From positions 62,001-126,000 of the forward strand of contig OZ282574.1 in NCBI GenBank assembly GCA_965641885.1: a stretch of 64,000 bases of DNA, in the 5' to 3' direction. The notes beneath the pieces were generated by a model. It worked only from the letters and a program-made list of their open reading frames with translations. It had not been told where the DNA came from and made no database searches. The position numbers were made by a program, and so were the translations under genes. Each line of letters begins with the position of its first letter. The first letter of the stretch is position 1. The DNA is from Pseudophaeobacter sp965641885. GTDB lineage: Bacteria > Pseudomonadota > Alphaproteobacteria > Rhodobacterales > Rhodobacteraceae. Of the stretch, positions 34,092 to 44,500 are shown in pieces.

Positions 34092-34979
34092 GCCCCTCGC
34101 GTAGGCGGGCCTGCATCGACCATGTTCGTAGTCAGTTCAAGGTTTCTGAACGACGGGTTTGTCGCGTTCTGGGCCAGCACCGATCCACACAACGCCGATT
34201 ACCACGTGGACGCGCTGACGAAGAACGCTTGGTCGAGGATATGATCGAGCTGACGCGCCAGTTTGGTCGATATGGCTACCGTCGAGTCGCTGCTCTGTTG
34301 AGAGACGCAGGCTGGCAAGTGAACGACAAACGCGTCGAACGGCTTTGGCGACGTGAGGGGCTTAAAGTGCCAATGAAACAATCAAAGAAAGGGCGGCTCT
34401 GGCTGAATGACGGATCATGTGTCCGCCTACGTCCTGAGTATCGTAATCACGTCTGGTCGTATGACCCTCGCCATTGTCGCTCGGACCAATGGCGCTCTCA
34501 ATGGCTCGATACACCACAGAACAGACGACGGCAGAGCCTTTAGGACGCTCAACATCTTGGATGAACACAGCCGGGAATGCCTGGCGATCCGGGTGAAGCG
34601 GAAGTTGAATTCGACGGAAGTAATCGACGCTCTTACGGATCTATTCATCCTACGAGGCTTGCCTGCCTACATCAGGTCGGACAATGGCCCAGAGTTCATC
34701 GCTGAGGCCGTCAGGGACTGGATCAAGGCGGTTGGGGCAAGGACTGCCTACATCGAGCCCGGGTCACCCTGGGAGAACGGATATTGTGAGAGCTTCAACG
34801 GGCGGATGCGCGACGAGTTGCTGAACGGCGAAATCTTCTACTCGCTACGTGAAGCCCAAATCATCATTGAAAGATGGAGGAGCCATTACAACACCAAACG
34901 ACCCCATAGTGCATTGGGCTACCGCCCACCTGCGCCACAGGCCATCGTTCCGATGGACCAAAGGCCAATCATGCACTAA
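34092..34979 (+). pseudogene. IS3 transposase OrfB (DDE integrase), disrupted
   Basis: The first part contains EDMIELTRQFGRYGYRRVAA, LLRDAGWQVNDKRVERLWRR and VRLRPEYRNHVWSYD. Here the DDE core starts, and a 36-base unit (34468-34503) is inserted just after the first catalytic Asp. The remainder continues in another frame: DGRAFRTLNILDEHSRECLA, YIRSDNGPEFIAEAVRDWI with the second Asp, and SPWENGYCESFNGRMRDELL with the Glu. Both halves are well preserved, so inactivation is recent. Confidence 0.85.
34468..34503 (-). repeat. 36-base palindromic insert, copy 2 (in IS3 orfB, inverted)
   Basis: Exact reverse complement of the unit at 33868-33903. It lies directly after the HVWSYD motif of OrfB and shifts the frame. 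The flanking bases differ between the two copies, so this is not part of a longer duplication. Confidence 0.8.
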
Positions 34980-35000
34980 CTTTCAAGTTGGACCACTCAA

Positions 35001-35645
35001 GTGGGGCTGCTCAGCCAGACATAACAATTTTAGTAAATGGTATGCCTCTAGCATGCATTGAGGTGAAAAATCCAAACAACAAAGAAGGCGTTCTTGCAGA
35101 ATGCAATAGAATTAAGGCGCGTTTCCAGAACACAAAATTCAGAAAGTTCGTGAACATCACACAGCTGATGATCTTCTCCAATAACATGGAGTACGATGAC
35201 GGTTCGCCCGAACCAATCGAAGGGGCGTTCTACGCAACAACCTCGTACTCTGAACCTGTTTTCAACTACTTTCGAGATGAAGAAGATCTGAGCCGAACGG
35301 TTTCACTATCTCCTGCAAGCAATGAGTTGGAGGATAAGGTCCTGCGGGACAACAACCTTGCAGTCGTTAAGCATAGCCCGGAGTTCCTAACCAACAAGTC
35401 CCCGACCACTCCGACAAATCGGATATGTAGTTGGATTTTCGAAAAAGGCCGTTTCGAATTCATGCTGCGATATGCCCTTGCATATGTCGCGGAAGATGAC
35501 GGTATGCAAAAGCATGTCATGCGCTATCCTCAGGTCTTCGCTACCAAGGCAATCGAGAAAGCTATCGATGACGGTACGAAGAAGGGGATCATCTGGCATA
35601 CGCAAGGCAGTGGCAAGACGGCTCTATCTTACTTTAACGTACGTC
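35001..35645 (+). pseudogene. Type I restriction enzyme HsdR, internal fragment
   Basis: Translation gives PDITILVNGMPLACIEVKNP, the PD-(D/E)xK nuclease core of HsdR, followed by FRKFVNITQLMIFSNNMEYD and, near the end, KKGIIWHTQGSGKTALSYF, the Walker A motif of the translocase. The N-terminus is cut off by the IS3 right end at 35000. After about 35645 the sequence no longer follows the family, so the helicase part is missing. No hsdM or hsdS is seen. The restriction system is dead here. Confidence 0.85.
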
Positions 35646-36185
35646 ACCCCAAACGGAAAGACCCCGGTGACACGCTTCAGACGCGTCAGGGGAAACGACA
35701 CTTCAACTGCTTCCAGATGGCAATTCACAGCAGTGAAGTTTTGCGACGACCCCCATTTCGGCATCTTTGCAAAGTCATGCCCTGATCAACGGTGGATCGC
35801 GCAAACTGACATCATAATAATGCGACCTGGCACGCCATTCTTGCCGTTCGCTGCGATAGAAAGGTCATAGATCGGGCACAGTCACACTGTGCGAACAAGG
35901 CTATGATTGTTTGACGTTAGGGCTTGTGGGTCCACAGCTCGATATGGGCGGCCCCCAGTCAAACGAATCGGAGATACGAGTTGAAATCGCATCTTGGGCG
36001 AGGTGTATTGTTTTTGTTTTTACATTAAATTGAGTTCAATTTTCTCATTGTCTGCGCCGCAAGCATAACCTTGGTCATATTTATGAAGAATACCTGAAAA
36101 AGGCGACTGGAGCGATTGGTGTGCTATCCCATAGGGCACCCATCAGATGTGACAATACACATCCTCCTTTGCCCGAGGTAAAAGT
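35646..36185. other. Intergenic stretch upstream of the first RTX gene
   Basis: No gene is supported. A T-rich segment (about 36000-36050) could hold the RTX promoter. GTGCTATCCCATAGGGCAC at 36120-36138 contains a small dyad (CTAT-CCC-ATAG). A ribosome site (GAGGTAAAAGT) precedes the ATG at 36186. Confidence 0.35.
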
Positions 36186-39100
36186 ATGCCAGTTGACCCA
36201 GACGCCCCCGTTTCAGGAAGCGAAAGCAGCGACACCATGCAGGGCACTGATGGTGCGGATACGCTCTATGGCCTTGGTGGTGATGACAGTCTTGTCGGGG
36301 ATCTAGGGAACGATTCACTGGTGGGTGGCAATGGGGATGACACACTACGTGGTGGCTACGGCGATGATACGCTTGAAGGTGGCGATGGCGATGACGAGAT
36401 TGAAGGCCTCTACGGCAATGACGTGATCGATACAGGGGCCGGCAACGATCATGTGTTTGGCCGCGACGGGGATGACCTGATTTATGGCCGTGAGGGCGAC
36501 GACCATTTGATCGGCTCTATAGGGACGGACACTGTCTATGGCGGGTCCGGCAATGACACTTTAGCCGGCAGTCAGGGCAATGATGAAATTCACGGTGGTG
36601 ACGGCAATGATCTGGCGTTTATCGGCAGGTTTGAAGACTCTGACCGGATATTCATGGACGCGGGCAATGATTTTGTCGATGGGGCTTCCGCCGGGTCGTC
36701 CTTTTATGCCGAAGGTGGATCGGGCAATGACCGGATGTACTCGGGGGTTGGCGATGACACGCTCTTGGGCGGCAGCGGCAATGATACCCTGTCTGGAGGC
36801 AGCGGCAATGATACCCTGTCTGGCGGCGGTGATCATGATGTTGTTTCCGGCGGTGACGGTGACGATTTGTTCATGGTACAGGATGTGCCCGGCAGCTTGC
36901 TGATCACAGATTTTTGCGCCAATGGCGCTGCGGACCTGATCGATCTTTCCGCACTCGCAGGTTATGATACGGTCGATGCGGTGTCCGAGAACATGACATT
37001 TGGACCGTTCCAGAGCACATTGAATTTGGATGTTACGGGCGGCACGCTGGTGATCACGATCCAGCATGAAACACCTTTGACCGCAGCTGACCTTGGTCTT
37101 GTGGGCACATTGACAGGTACCGACACGGGCGAAGGCCCGGCCGAGTTTGGCGGTGACGATGACGATGACGAAACGGGTGGTGGCGATCCCGTCGACCCAG
37201 ACCCAGACACTGATCCCGACTCCGACCCAGATACCGGTGGGGGGACTGGTGGCGATGGAACCGTCTACACGCTTGTCGGGGCCGATGCGGGTGTCTTTGT
37301 CGTTGATGCGACAACGGGCGATTTGTCCTATCAAAACTGGTTCACGCCAAACTATGACGACGTCTGGGACATGGACCGCGATCACATCTATGAGGTGTCC
37401 GTTGTGGGCACGGATGCCAATGGCGCAGAAGTCAGCCAGCGGCACCTCGAGCTTGTCGTCAGTGAAACCGGTGACGCAGTTTGGCAGGATGCGGTGACCC
37501 CCGACGACCCTGACGGTGAAGGCGGTGACGGTGATACAGATGGCGGCGGGCCGGGTGACGAGACCTATGCGGGTGAAAATGCCGAAGGTGTCAGTTATTC
37601 TCTGACAGGTGACGATGCGTCTATCTTTGTGATTGATGCCGAGACTGGCGATGTCTCCTATCAGAACTGGTTCACACCAAACTACGACGAAGTCTGGGAC
37701 ATGGACCGGGATCACGTCTATGAGGTGTCCGTTGTGGGCACGGATGCCAATGGCGATGAGGTGAGCCGACAGGCCATTGAGCTTGTCGTCAGTGAAACCG
37801 GTGACGCAGTTTGGCAGGATGCGGTGACCCCCGACGACCCTGACGGTGAAGGCGGTGACGGTGATACAGATGGCGGCGGGCCGGGTGACGAGACCTATGC
37901 GGGTGAAAATGCCGAAGGTGTCAGTTATTCTCTGACAGGTGACGATGCGTCTATCTTTGTGATTGATGCCGAGACTGGCGATGTCTCCTATCAGAACTGG
38001 TTCACACCAAACTACGACGAAGTCTGGGACATGGACCGGGATCACGTCTATGAGGTGTCCGTTGTGGGCACGGATGCCAATGGCGATGAGGTGAGCCGAC
38101 AGGCCATTGAGCTTGTCGTCAGTGAAACCGGTGACGCAGTTTGGCAGGATGCGGTGACCCCCGACGACCCTGACGGTGAAGGCGGTGACGGTGATACAGA
38201 TGGCGGCGGGCCGGGTGACGAGACCTATGCGGGTGAAAATGCCGAAGGCGTCAGCTATTCTCTGACAGGTGACGATGCGTCTATCTTTGTGATTGATGCC
38301 GAGACTGGCGATGTCTCCTATCAGAACTGGTTCACACCAAACTACGACGAAGTCTGGGACATGGACCGGGATCACGTCTATGAGGTGTCCGTTGTGGGCA
38401 CGGATGCCAATGGCGATGAGGTGAGCCGACAGGCCATTGAGCTTGTCGTCAGTGAAACCGGTGACGCAGTTTGGCAGGATGCGGTGACCCCCGACGACCC
38501 TGACGGTGAAGGCGGTGACGGTGATACAGATGGCGGCGGGCCGGGTGACGAGACCTATGCGGGTGAAAATGCCGAAGGCGTCAGCTATTCTCTGACAGGC
38601 GACGATGCGTCTATCTTTGTGATTGATGCCGATACTGGCGATGTCTCTTATCAAAACTGGTTTACGCCAAACTATGACGACGTCTGGGACATGGACCGCG
38701 ATCACATCTATGAGGTGTCGGTTGTGGGCATGGATGCCAATGGCGATGAGGTGAGCCGACAGGCCATTGAACTGGTCGTCAGCGACACCGACGAAGCGGT
38801 GTGGCAAGACGCGGGCTCTGTGCCTGGCGATCCTGAAGAGCTAACAGGTTCGGCTGGCACAGCCGCCTATCTGAACGGCGCAGCCGACGGCGATCTGCTC
38901 GACACGTTCGATGCGGCGGCGGACCTCTATATTGATGGTCAAGGCGATGGAACCGCACCGATTTTTGATGGCTCCATTGACTGGCATTCCAGCGTCCATG
39001 CACATCTGGCAAATGTCGCAGCCTTTGAGGCGAGCGGCGATCAGGCGGGTTTACAGGCTTTCGCGGACGCCCGGTTTGCAGCCGAAGATGTGCAGGGTGA

Positions 39101-40574
39101 AATCGACCTGAATATCGATGATCCTTACGGCTGGGCATGGTTGCTGAAGCTGGACACGAAGCTACAGGATAACGGCATCGACAATCTGGCCCCTGCCGGA
39201 GAGCATTTTGCCGCTGAGCTGGAGGCGGATCTGGCGACCCAGATTGCCAACGGATCCACCGACAATGGCGAAGGGTCCTACAACGACGCAAACTGGAAAA
39301 TCGCCAACCTCATCCAATATGCCCAGCATCAAGGCGATACCGATGCGGAGGCGCGATATTTGGAAATGTTTGACGACATTCAAGCCGATACAGATGTGAC
39401 TGGCGACACCTCCATCGCAGACGGGGACTTCTTCTCGTCTTTGTCGCTGTCGGCCTATGCCCATGTGGTTGCCGGCTCAACTGACACGGCACAGTTTCAG
39501 GACATTCACGACCAGATGCTGGAAAGCGTGACCGATGGGTCACTTGACGCCTTGTTGGACACCGAAGGTGCCCGGCTGGATGCGGGCATCGGGTTCTCGC
39601 ATTCTGCAGGTGTCGCGATTTCATCCGGCTATGGCTATTGGGCCCTGTTCGAAGAGACCCACAACCCCGCCTTTTATGATGCCTATGCCAACGTCATGGA
39701 ATGGACGGAGACATACGGGGCGGAAATGGCTGAGAGCATCGCCCCGGGCCATTGGTTGCCGAACTTTGCGTCCTTTGCCGCGGACCTGCCTGATCAGATG
39801 CCGGTCGAGGATCCCGATGGCAGCCTGACCGCGCAAATCGAAGACTGGCAGGCGAATGATGCCACCCCAATCACGACCAACGATGCGACAGACCCCGCGG
39901 AGCCAACAGATCTGGATGTCGAGGATCAGATCCTGACAGGGGGATCAGGGGATGACGTTCTGACGGGTGCCGCAGGAGATGACGTACTGGACGGGTTGGG
40001 CGGCAAAGACACGCTGGATGCTGGCGCAGGTGATGACACATTGCTTGCCGGATTTGACGATGGCACGGGGGATGTCTTTATCGGCGGCCCGGGCGATGAC
40101 ACCTATGATATCGCCAACTCTTCTGTCAGCAATTTCGATTTCAATGTCGATCTGGCTGAAGGATCGGACGCCTATGGCAACAGCCTTGATGGTATAGAAA
40201 ACATCCTTGGCGGCAGCGGAAATGACACGCTTGCTGGTGACGCTGAGGACAACTTGCTGGATGGCGGCGATGGCGATGACGTGTTGGTCGCAAGCGCCGG
40301 CGATGACGTATTGACCGGTGGGGCAGGGAACGACACATTTGCCGTGACAGCCGAAGCCGGTGCGTTGCAGATCACCGACTTTGGCTTCAATGGGGAGGCA
40401 GATCAGATAGATGTCTCAACCCTTGGATCTGTTTTTGCAGACCCAGAGCAATTGATGGCAGCTCTAAGTTTCGCCGACGGTGTGACGAGCTTCAACATTG
40501 ACCTTGGAGATGAAAGCAGACTGGTCACGATTCAGTCCGATGAAGAGCTTGAGGAAGAAAACTTCATGTTCTGA
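36186..40574 (+). CDS. Large secreted RTX protein with cadherin-like repeats and a DUF2891-like domain
   Basis: 1462 residues, very acidic, no Sec signal. Residues about 20-230 are calcium-binding RTX nonapeptides (GGxGxDxLxG). About 355-880 are five cadherin-like units (YSLTGDDASIFVIDAETGDV ... DRDHVYEVSVVGTDANG), the central ones nearly identical, each followed by a D/G-rich linker. About 900-1215 is a helical domain with DWHSSVHAHLANVAAFEASG and DDPYGWAWLLKLDTKLQDNG, which I match to DUF2891 (alpha/alpha-toroid type). RTX repeats return at about 1240-1400. The C-terminal tail EELEEENFMF suits type I secretion, but no exporter genes are nearby. A surface adhesin or enzyme scaffold is inferred. 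Confidence 0.75.
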   Translation: MPVDPDAPVSGSESSDTMQGTDGADTLYGLGGDDSLVGDLGNDSLVGGNGDDTLRGGYGDDTLEGGDGDDEIEGLYGNDVIDTGAGNDHVFGRDGDDLIYGREGDDHLIGSIGTDTVYGGSGNDTLAGSQGNDEIHGGDGNDLAFIGRFEDSDRIFMDAGNDFVDGASAGSSFYAEGGSGNDRMYSGVGDDTLLGGSGNDTLSGGSGNDTLSGGGDHDVVSGGDGDDLFMVQDVPGSLLITDFCANGAADLIDLSALAGYDTVDAVSENMTFGPFQSTLNLDVTGGTLVITIQHETPLTAADLGLVGTLTGTDTGEGPAEFGGDDDDDETGGGDPVDPDPDTDPDSDPDTGGGTGGDGTVYTLVGADAGVFVVDATTGDLSYQNWFTPNYDDVWDMDRDHIYEVSVVGTDANGAEVSQRHLELVVSETGDAVWQDAVTPDDPDGEGGDGDTDGGGPGDETYAGENAEGVSYSLTGDDASIFVIDAETGDVSYQNWFTPNYDEVWDMDRDHVYEVSVVGTDANGDEVSRQAIELVVSETGDAVWQDAVTPDDPDGEGGDGDTDGGGPGDETYAGENAEGVSYSLTGDDASIFVIDAETGDVSYQNWFTPNYDEVWDMDRDHVYEVSVVGTDANGDEVSRQAIELVVSETGDAVWQDAVTPDDPDGEGGDGDTDGGGPGDETYAGENAEGVSYSLTGDDASIFVIDAETGDVSYQNWFTPNYDEVWDMDRDHVYEVSVVGTDANGDEVSRQAIELVVSETGDAVWQDAVTPDDPDGEGGDGDTDGGGPGDETYAGENAEGVSYSLTGDDASIFVIDADTGDVSYQNWFTPNYDDVWDMDRDHIYEVSVVGMDANGDEVSRQAIELVVSDTDEAVWQDAGSVPGDPEELTGSAGTAAYLNGAADGDLLDTFDAAADLYIDGQGDGTAPIFDGSIDWHSSVHAHLANVAAFEASGDQAGLQAFADARFAAEDVQGEIDLNIDDPYGWAWLLKLDTKLQDNGIDNLAPAGEHFAAELEADLATQIANGSTDNGEGSYNDANWKIANLIQYAQHQGDTDAEARYLEMFDDIQADTDVTGDTSIADGDFFSSLSLSAYAHVVAGSTDTAQFQDIHDQMLESVTDGSLDALLDTEGARLDAGIGFSHSAGVAISSGYGYWALFEETHNPAFYDAYANVMEWTETYGAEMAESIAPGHWLPNFASFAADLPDQMPVEDPDGSLTAQIEDWQANDATPITTNDATDPAEPTDLDVEDQILTGGSGDDVLTGAAGDDVLDGLGGKDTLDAGAGDDTLLAGFDDGTGDVFIGGPGDDTYDIANSSVSNFDFNVDLAEGSDAYGNSLDGIENILGGSGNDTLAGDAEDNLLDGGDGDDVLVASAGDDVLTGGAGNDTFAVTAEAGALQITDFGFNGEADQIDVSTLGSVFADPEQLMAALSFADGVTSFNIDLGDESRLVTIQSDEELEEENFMF
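37501..38820 (+). repeat. Four tandem 330-bp units inside the RTX gene
   Basis: Units begin at 37501, 37831, 38161 and 38491, each opening CCGACGACCCTGACGGTGAA. The first three are almost base-for-base identical; the last has diverged in its second half, and a diverged partial copy precedes 37501. Each unit encodes 110 residues (linker plus cadherin-like domain). Confidence 0.95.
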
Positions 40575-40746
40575 ACTGGTTGATCCGCTGGTATGATTTT
40601 CCAACTGTCAAACACAAAAGGGGCATGATTGAATTTCAGCACATCCAAGGGTTCTCAAAATTGATTTCTGCTAGGGACCCTGCACGTTTCAGCCCTGCTG
40701 AGATGACGTGCCTAGAGAGCTTAAGAGGCGGTGCATCAGGTCAGGG

Positions 40747-41430
40747 TCAAGAGCGAAGGAGAATTTTGTTGGAGTTTAAGGCCTGTGCAATTTTTTGGTA
40801 CGGACCAGAGCGCGTGCTGGAGTTTTCGGCGGATCGAAGTAAGATTGTTTGTGCTTCCTCGATCACCTGAAGCGCTTGCGAATTCGCAAGACGAAGCTGT
40901 TGATCTCTTACAGCAACAACAGGCCTTGCACTCCTCTTTCCAGTCTCAGGTGAAACAACCCGAACCCGGGGGGCTGTGCCGTCTCGATATTCTCTTGAAA
41001 TACTACTCAGCTGATTTGAGGCATTTTGCAATGCCGCTTTTGCTTCGCCAAAAATCGCGTTTTGGGGTAAGTTTTCTGCTGCTTTGGCAAGTTCTGCGCT
41101 AAGGCAATCAATGCGATAGTTCGTCGGCGCCCTGGTACAGAGGCGTCCGGCGACCTCAATTGCTACCGAAGTCGCTGTGCCAACTTGTGAAGGGCTCAAG
41201 GATGAAACTGTGGCAGTCGCGTTATTGCCTTCACCTTCTCCTCTGACGTCCTCAGGTCCACCGGCCGAACCACCGGCTGAACCACCAGAGACCTGTGCCC
41301 TATGAACTGGGTCGGCACTGTTTTGAAGTATCTGCAAGGGCAACAACGACGTACTTGCCACGGATTGGCTGGATATAAGGACGCAGCATTTTGCAGCCAG
41401 CATGACCCGCTTCGCATTGAAAATCGACAC
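40747..41430 (-). CDS. Hypothetical secreted helical protein
   Basis: 227 residues with an N-terminal hydrophobic stretch (VMLAAKCCVLISSQSVASTS) that may be a signal sequence. A low-complexity Gly/Ser linker (SGGSAGGSAGGPEDVRGEGE) follows, then a helical region containing NYRIDCLSAELAKAAENLPQ and RPVVAVRDQQLRLANSQALQ. No family is recognised. It lies between two RTX genes, convergent with the first and upstream, on the same strand, of nothing obvious. Export to the periplasm is the only prediction offered. Confidence 0.55.
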   Translation of the reverse strand: MSIFNAKRVMLAAKCCVLISSQSVASTSLLPLQILQNSADPVHRAQVSGGSAGGSAGGPEDVRGEGEGNNATATVSSLSPSQVGTATSVAIEVAGRLCTRAPTNYRIDCLSAELAKAAENLPQNAIFGEAKAALQNASNQLSSISREYRDGTAPRVRVVSPETGKRSARPVVAVRDQQLRLANSQALQVIEEAQTILLRSAENSSTRSGPYQKIAQALNSNKILLRS

Positions 41431-41501
41431 TCTCTCAAAATCCTTTTAAACGTGAAAACTGGCCCAGTCTGTATTGTGAAGTTCTGAATACGGCGCAGGT
41501 G

Positions 41502-44500
41502 TCACGAAAGAACTATATCGCTGGCCAGTAAAAAATCCTCTCTGATCAATAGCGTGTCAGTAAAGATCTCAACTTCAAAATCTGTATCCAGTGCTTCGTC
41601 AATCGCGCCTTGTCCCCTGTACTCCTCATAGGTGCTGGCCACCAAGAATTTTGTGCCGGAGTTTGAGTCGACATGAAGTATAATATCGGCAGTGTTGTTC
41701 TGCTCAAAGCCAGACACATTGTAGTAGGACGTGGTGGCTACAGGTCTCACCACAGTTGTAACCACAGGTTCTTCCTCGTCATCCGATATTTGCACGACGG
41801 TTTCATAAGTGTAACCGGTAATCGCGAGATCTATGCGGACTCCACTTTGAACAAATTCTGAAAGATCGATCTGGGAGAAGCCGGTTTCAAAGCTGGTTAT
41901 CGTGTCGCGAAGTCCCAAACCGCTCCTGCTCTCTTCAACTGAGCGAAATACAAACAGGTCAGGGTTTCCGGTGGGTTCAGTTTGCTCTGTGTCTCGATAG
42001 CCGCCGTTGAGAATATCGCTTCCCAAACCTCCGTACAGCGTTTCATTGCCTCCACCGCCTCCCTGCAGAGTGTCGTTGCCGGATCCTCCCGAAAGGAAAT
42101 TTCCACCATCAGTGTTTGAGGTTGAGCTCGTGTCTTGCCAGCCAATCAACAAATCGTTGCCGTCACCGGCCAAAAGAGTGTCTGCCCCAAGGCCGCCAAA
42201 AAGAGAGTCATCTCCGGCACCTGCATCGATGCTATCGTCTCCGGCATTTCCACTGAGCCTGTCGGAGACATTGCCACCAATCAGTGTGTCATCACCTTCC
42301 CCGCCAAAAAGGTGGTTTTGGTCCAAAGTGGAACCAGTGATTGAGTTGCTCAACGCGTTTCCGTTGCCGACCAGAACTCCGTCAGGCTCTGCTGGCCCCG
42401 TCAGCACGAGGTTCTCAAAATTCTCTCCAAGAGAGTAAGTTATAAGGTCCGTCTGAACGGTATCTATTCCGCTGCCGGTGTTTTCAGACACAGTGTCGTT
42501 TGCGCTGTTAACTATGTAATAGTCATTCCCGGTTCCACCTGACATCGTGTCGTCACCAGCTCCACCATTGAGGGTGTCATCCCCATCGCCTGCGACAATG
42601 ACATCATCACCGTCACCGCCTTCCAGAAGATCACGTCCTCCGCCCCCAGCGAGCCAATCCATCCCATCTTCGCCCAGGAGAACGTCCGCAAGGTCGCCAC
42701 CAATCAGTGTGTCGTTGCCTTCCCCGCCAAAAAGGTGGTTTTGGTCCAAAGTGGAACCAGTGATTGAGTTGCTCAACGCGTTTCCGTTGCCGACCAGAAC
42801 TCCGTCAGGCTCTGCCGGCCCCGTCAGCACGAGGTTCTCAAAATTCTCTCCAAGAGAGTAAGTTACAAGGTCCGTCTGAACGGTATCTATTCCGCTGCCG
42901 GTGTTTTCAGACACAGTGTCGTTTGCGCTGTTAACTATGTAATAGTCATTCCCGGTTCCACCTGACATCGTGTCGTCACCAGCTCCACCATCGAGGGTGT
43001 CATCCCCATCGCCTGCGACAATGACATCATCACCGTCACCGCCTTCCAGAAGATCACGTCCTCCGCCCCCAGCGAGCCAATCCATCCCATCTTCGCCCAG
43101 GAGAACGTCCGCAAGGTCGCCACCAATCAGTGTGTCGTTGCCTTGTGCTCCTGAGAGTGCGTTGCGTGCGAAATCAGAACCCGTAATTTCATTATCGAGT
43201 GCATTTCCAGCTCCGGTTATCAGGTCACCTTCTCTAGGGGCACCAAGGAGCGTGAGGTTCTCGACATTGTCCGCAAGTGTAACTGCTAGAGCGAGGCTCT
43301 GAACCTCGTCCAGCCCTTGGTCGAAGCCCTCCTGAATGACGTCATTTCCATTATAAATCAGGTAGGTGTCATTCCCCAGACCTCCCAAAAGAGTGTCCGA
43401 TCCATCGCCACCATCAAGCGTATCGTCGCCTTGTCCCCCCTCCAGTTGATCATCACCAAAACCACCAACCAGGCTATCCTCGCCGCGGCCCCCCTCAATG
43501 ATGTCGTGCCCACGCTCTCCTCTAAGAGTGTCGTTCTGGGCTCCTCCCACCAATGTATCGTTGCCTGCGCCTCCAGCCAGAAGGTTTTGATTTCTCTCAG
43601 CTCCAAGGATTTGGTTGTCGTCTGAGTTGCCGGAACCTGTGCGAATGTTGCCCTCTCCGCTTGAACCAATGAGTGCCAAGTTTTCAAAACCTGAACCTAG
43701 AGTGAAGCTAAGTAGAGAGGTATTCACATCGTCCAATCCACCTCGGTTGTTCTCGAACAATTGGTCTCCAACGTTGTCTACAAAGTAGGTATCATTGCCT
43801 CGACCACCCTGCATCCAATCTGCACCGGCACCTCCGCGCAGGACATCCCGCCCTCCGCCTCCGACCAGCCTATCATTCCCAGCATTTCCAGATAGGTTGT
43901 CATTGTCCGCACCACCCTGAAGGGTGTCGCGACCTCTGTTACCCTGAAGAGTGTCAGTCCCGGATCCACCAATCAGTGTATCAGATTGCCCGCCCCCTAG
44001 CAGGCGGTCATTGCCAGCTTCTCCATACAAGACGTCAGCGCCACCCTGACCAAACAGCACATCACGCCCTTGGCCACCAAAGGCGCGATCGCCCCCTTGA
44101 TTGCCTTGTATGCGATCACGGCCGTCATATCCAAAAAGGGTGTCGTTCCCACTTGAGCCAAAAAACCGATCTGCGCCTCCATAAAACAAGTTAATGAAAG
44201 CGCTTGTTTCCATAGGGGGATTCTCAATTACGGTGACGGCATCCAGTTCAAAGCTGGAAAGCTCAAACTCGAGGACACCGTTGGCAGACTGTTGATAACC
44301 AACAATCGTTCCCGAAAGCACGTCAAAGCGGTCCAGAGGATCAAAAGGGCGCTCAACGGACTCCAAGTCGCGGATCCTGTAGATCCCTTCGAACCCATTA
44401 GGCCCCGTGTAAATCACCATCCCGACATTGTTATTCAGGTTTTCAATTACAAACTGGAATGGGCCGACTTCTGAACCAACTTCAAAAGGGCGGTGGAATG

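Larger units (their letters stand above)
33675..35000 (+). mobile_element. IS3-family insertion sequence with internal insertions (inactive)
   Basis: Ends are TTGAAGTGGTCC at 33675 and, read inward from 35000, TTGAGTGGTCC, giving imperfect terminal inverted repeats. Inside are a two-frame orfA/orfB transposase pair of the IS407 type. Both frames are broken by short foreign segments, two of which are identical 36-base units in opposite orientation. The element interrupts an hsdR gene at its right end. Confidence 0.75.

Noticed and set aside
36561..38807. 748-codon open frame on the minus strand opposite the first RTX gene
   Set aside because: It is the antisense shadow of the Asp/Gly-rich repeats; its own repeats mirror the 330-bp units and it has no recognisable domain.
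42007..43625. CRISPR-like regularly spaced repeats in the RTX genes
   Set aside because: Units are in-frame coding repeats with no variable spacers and no cas genes nearby.
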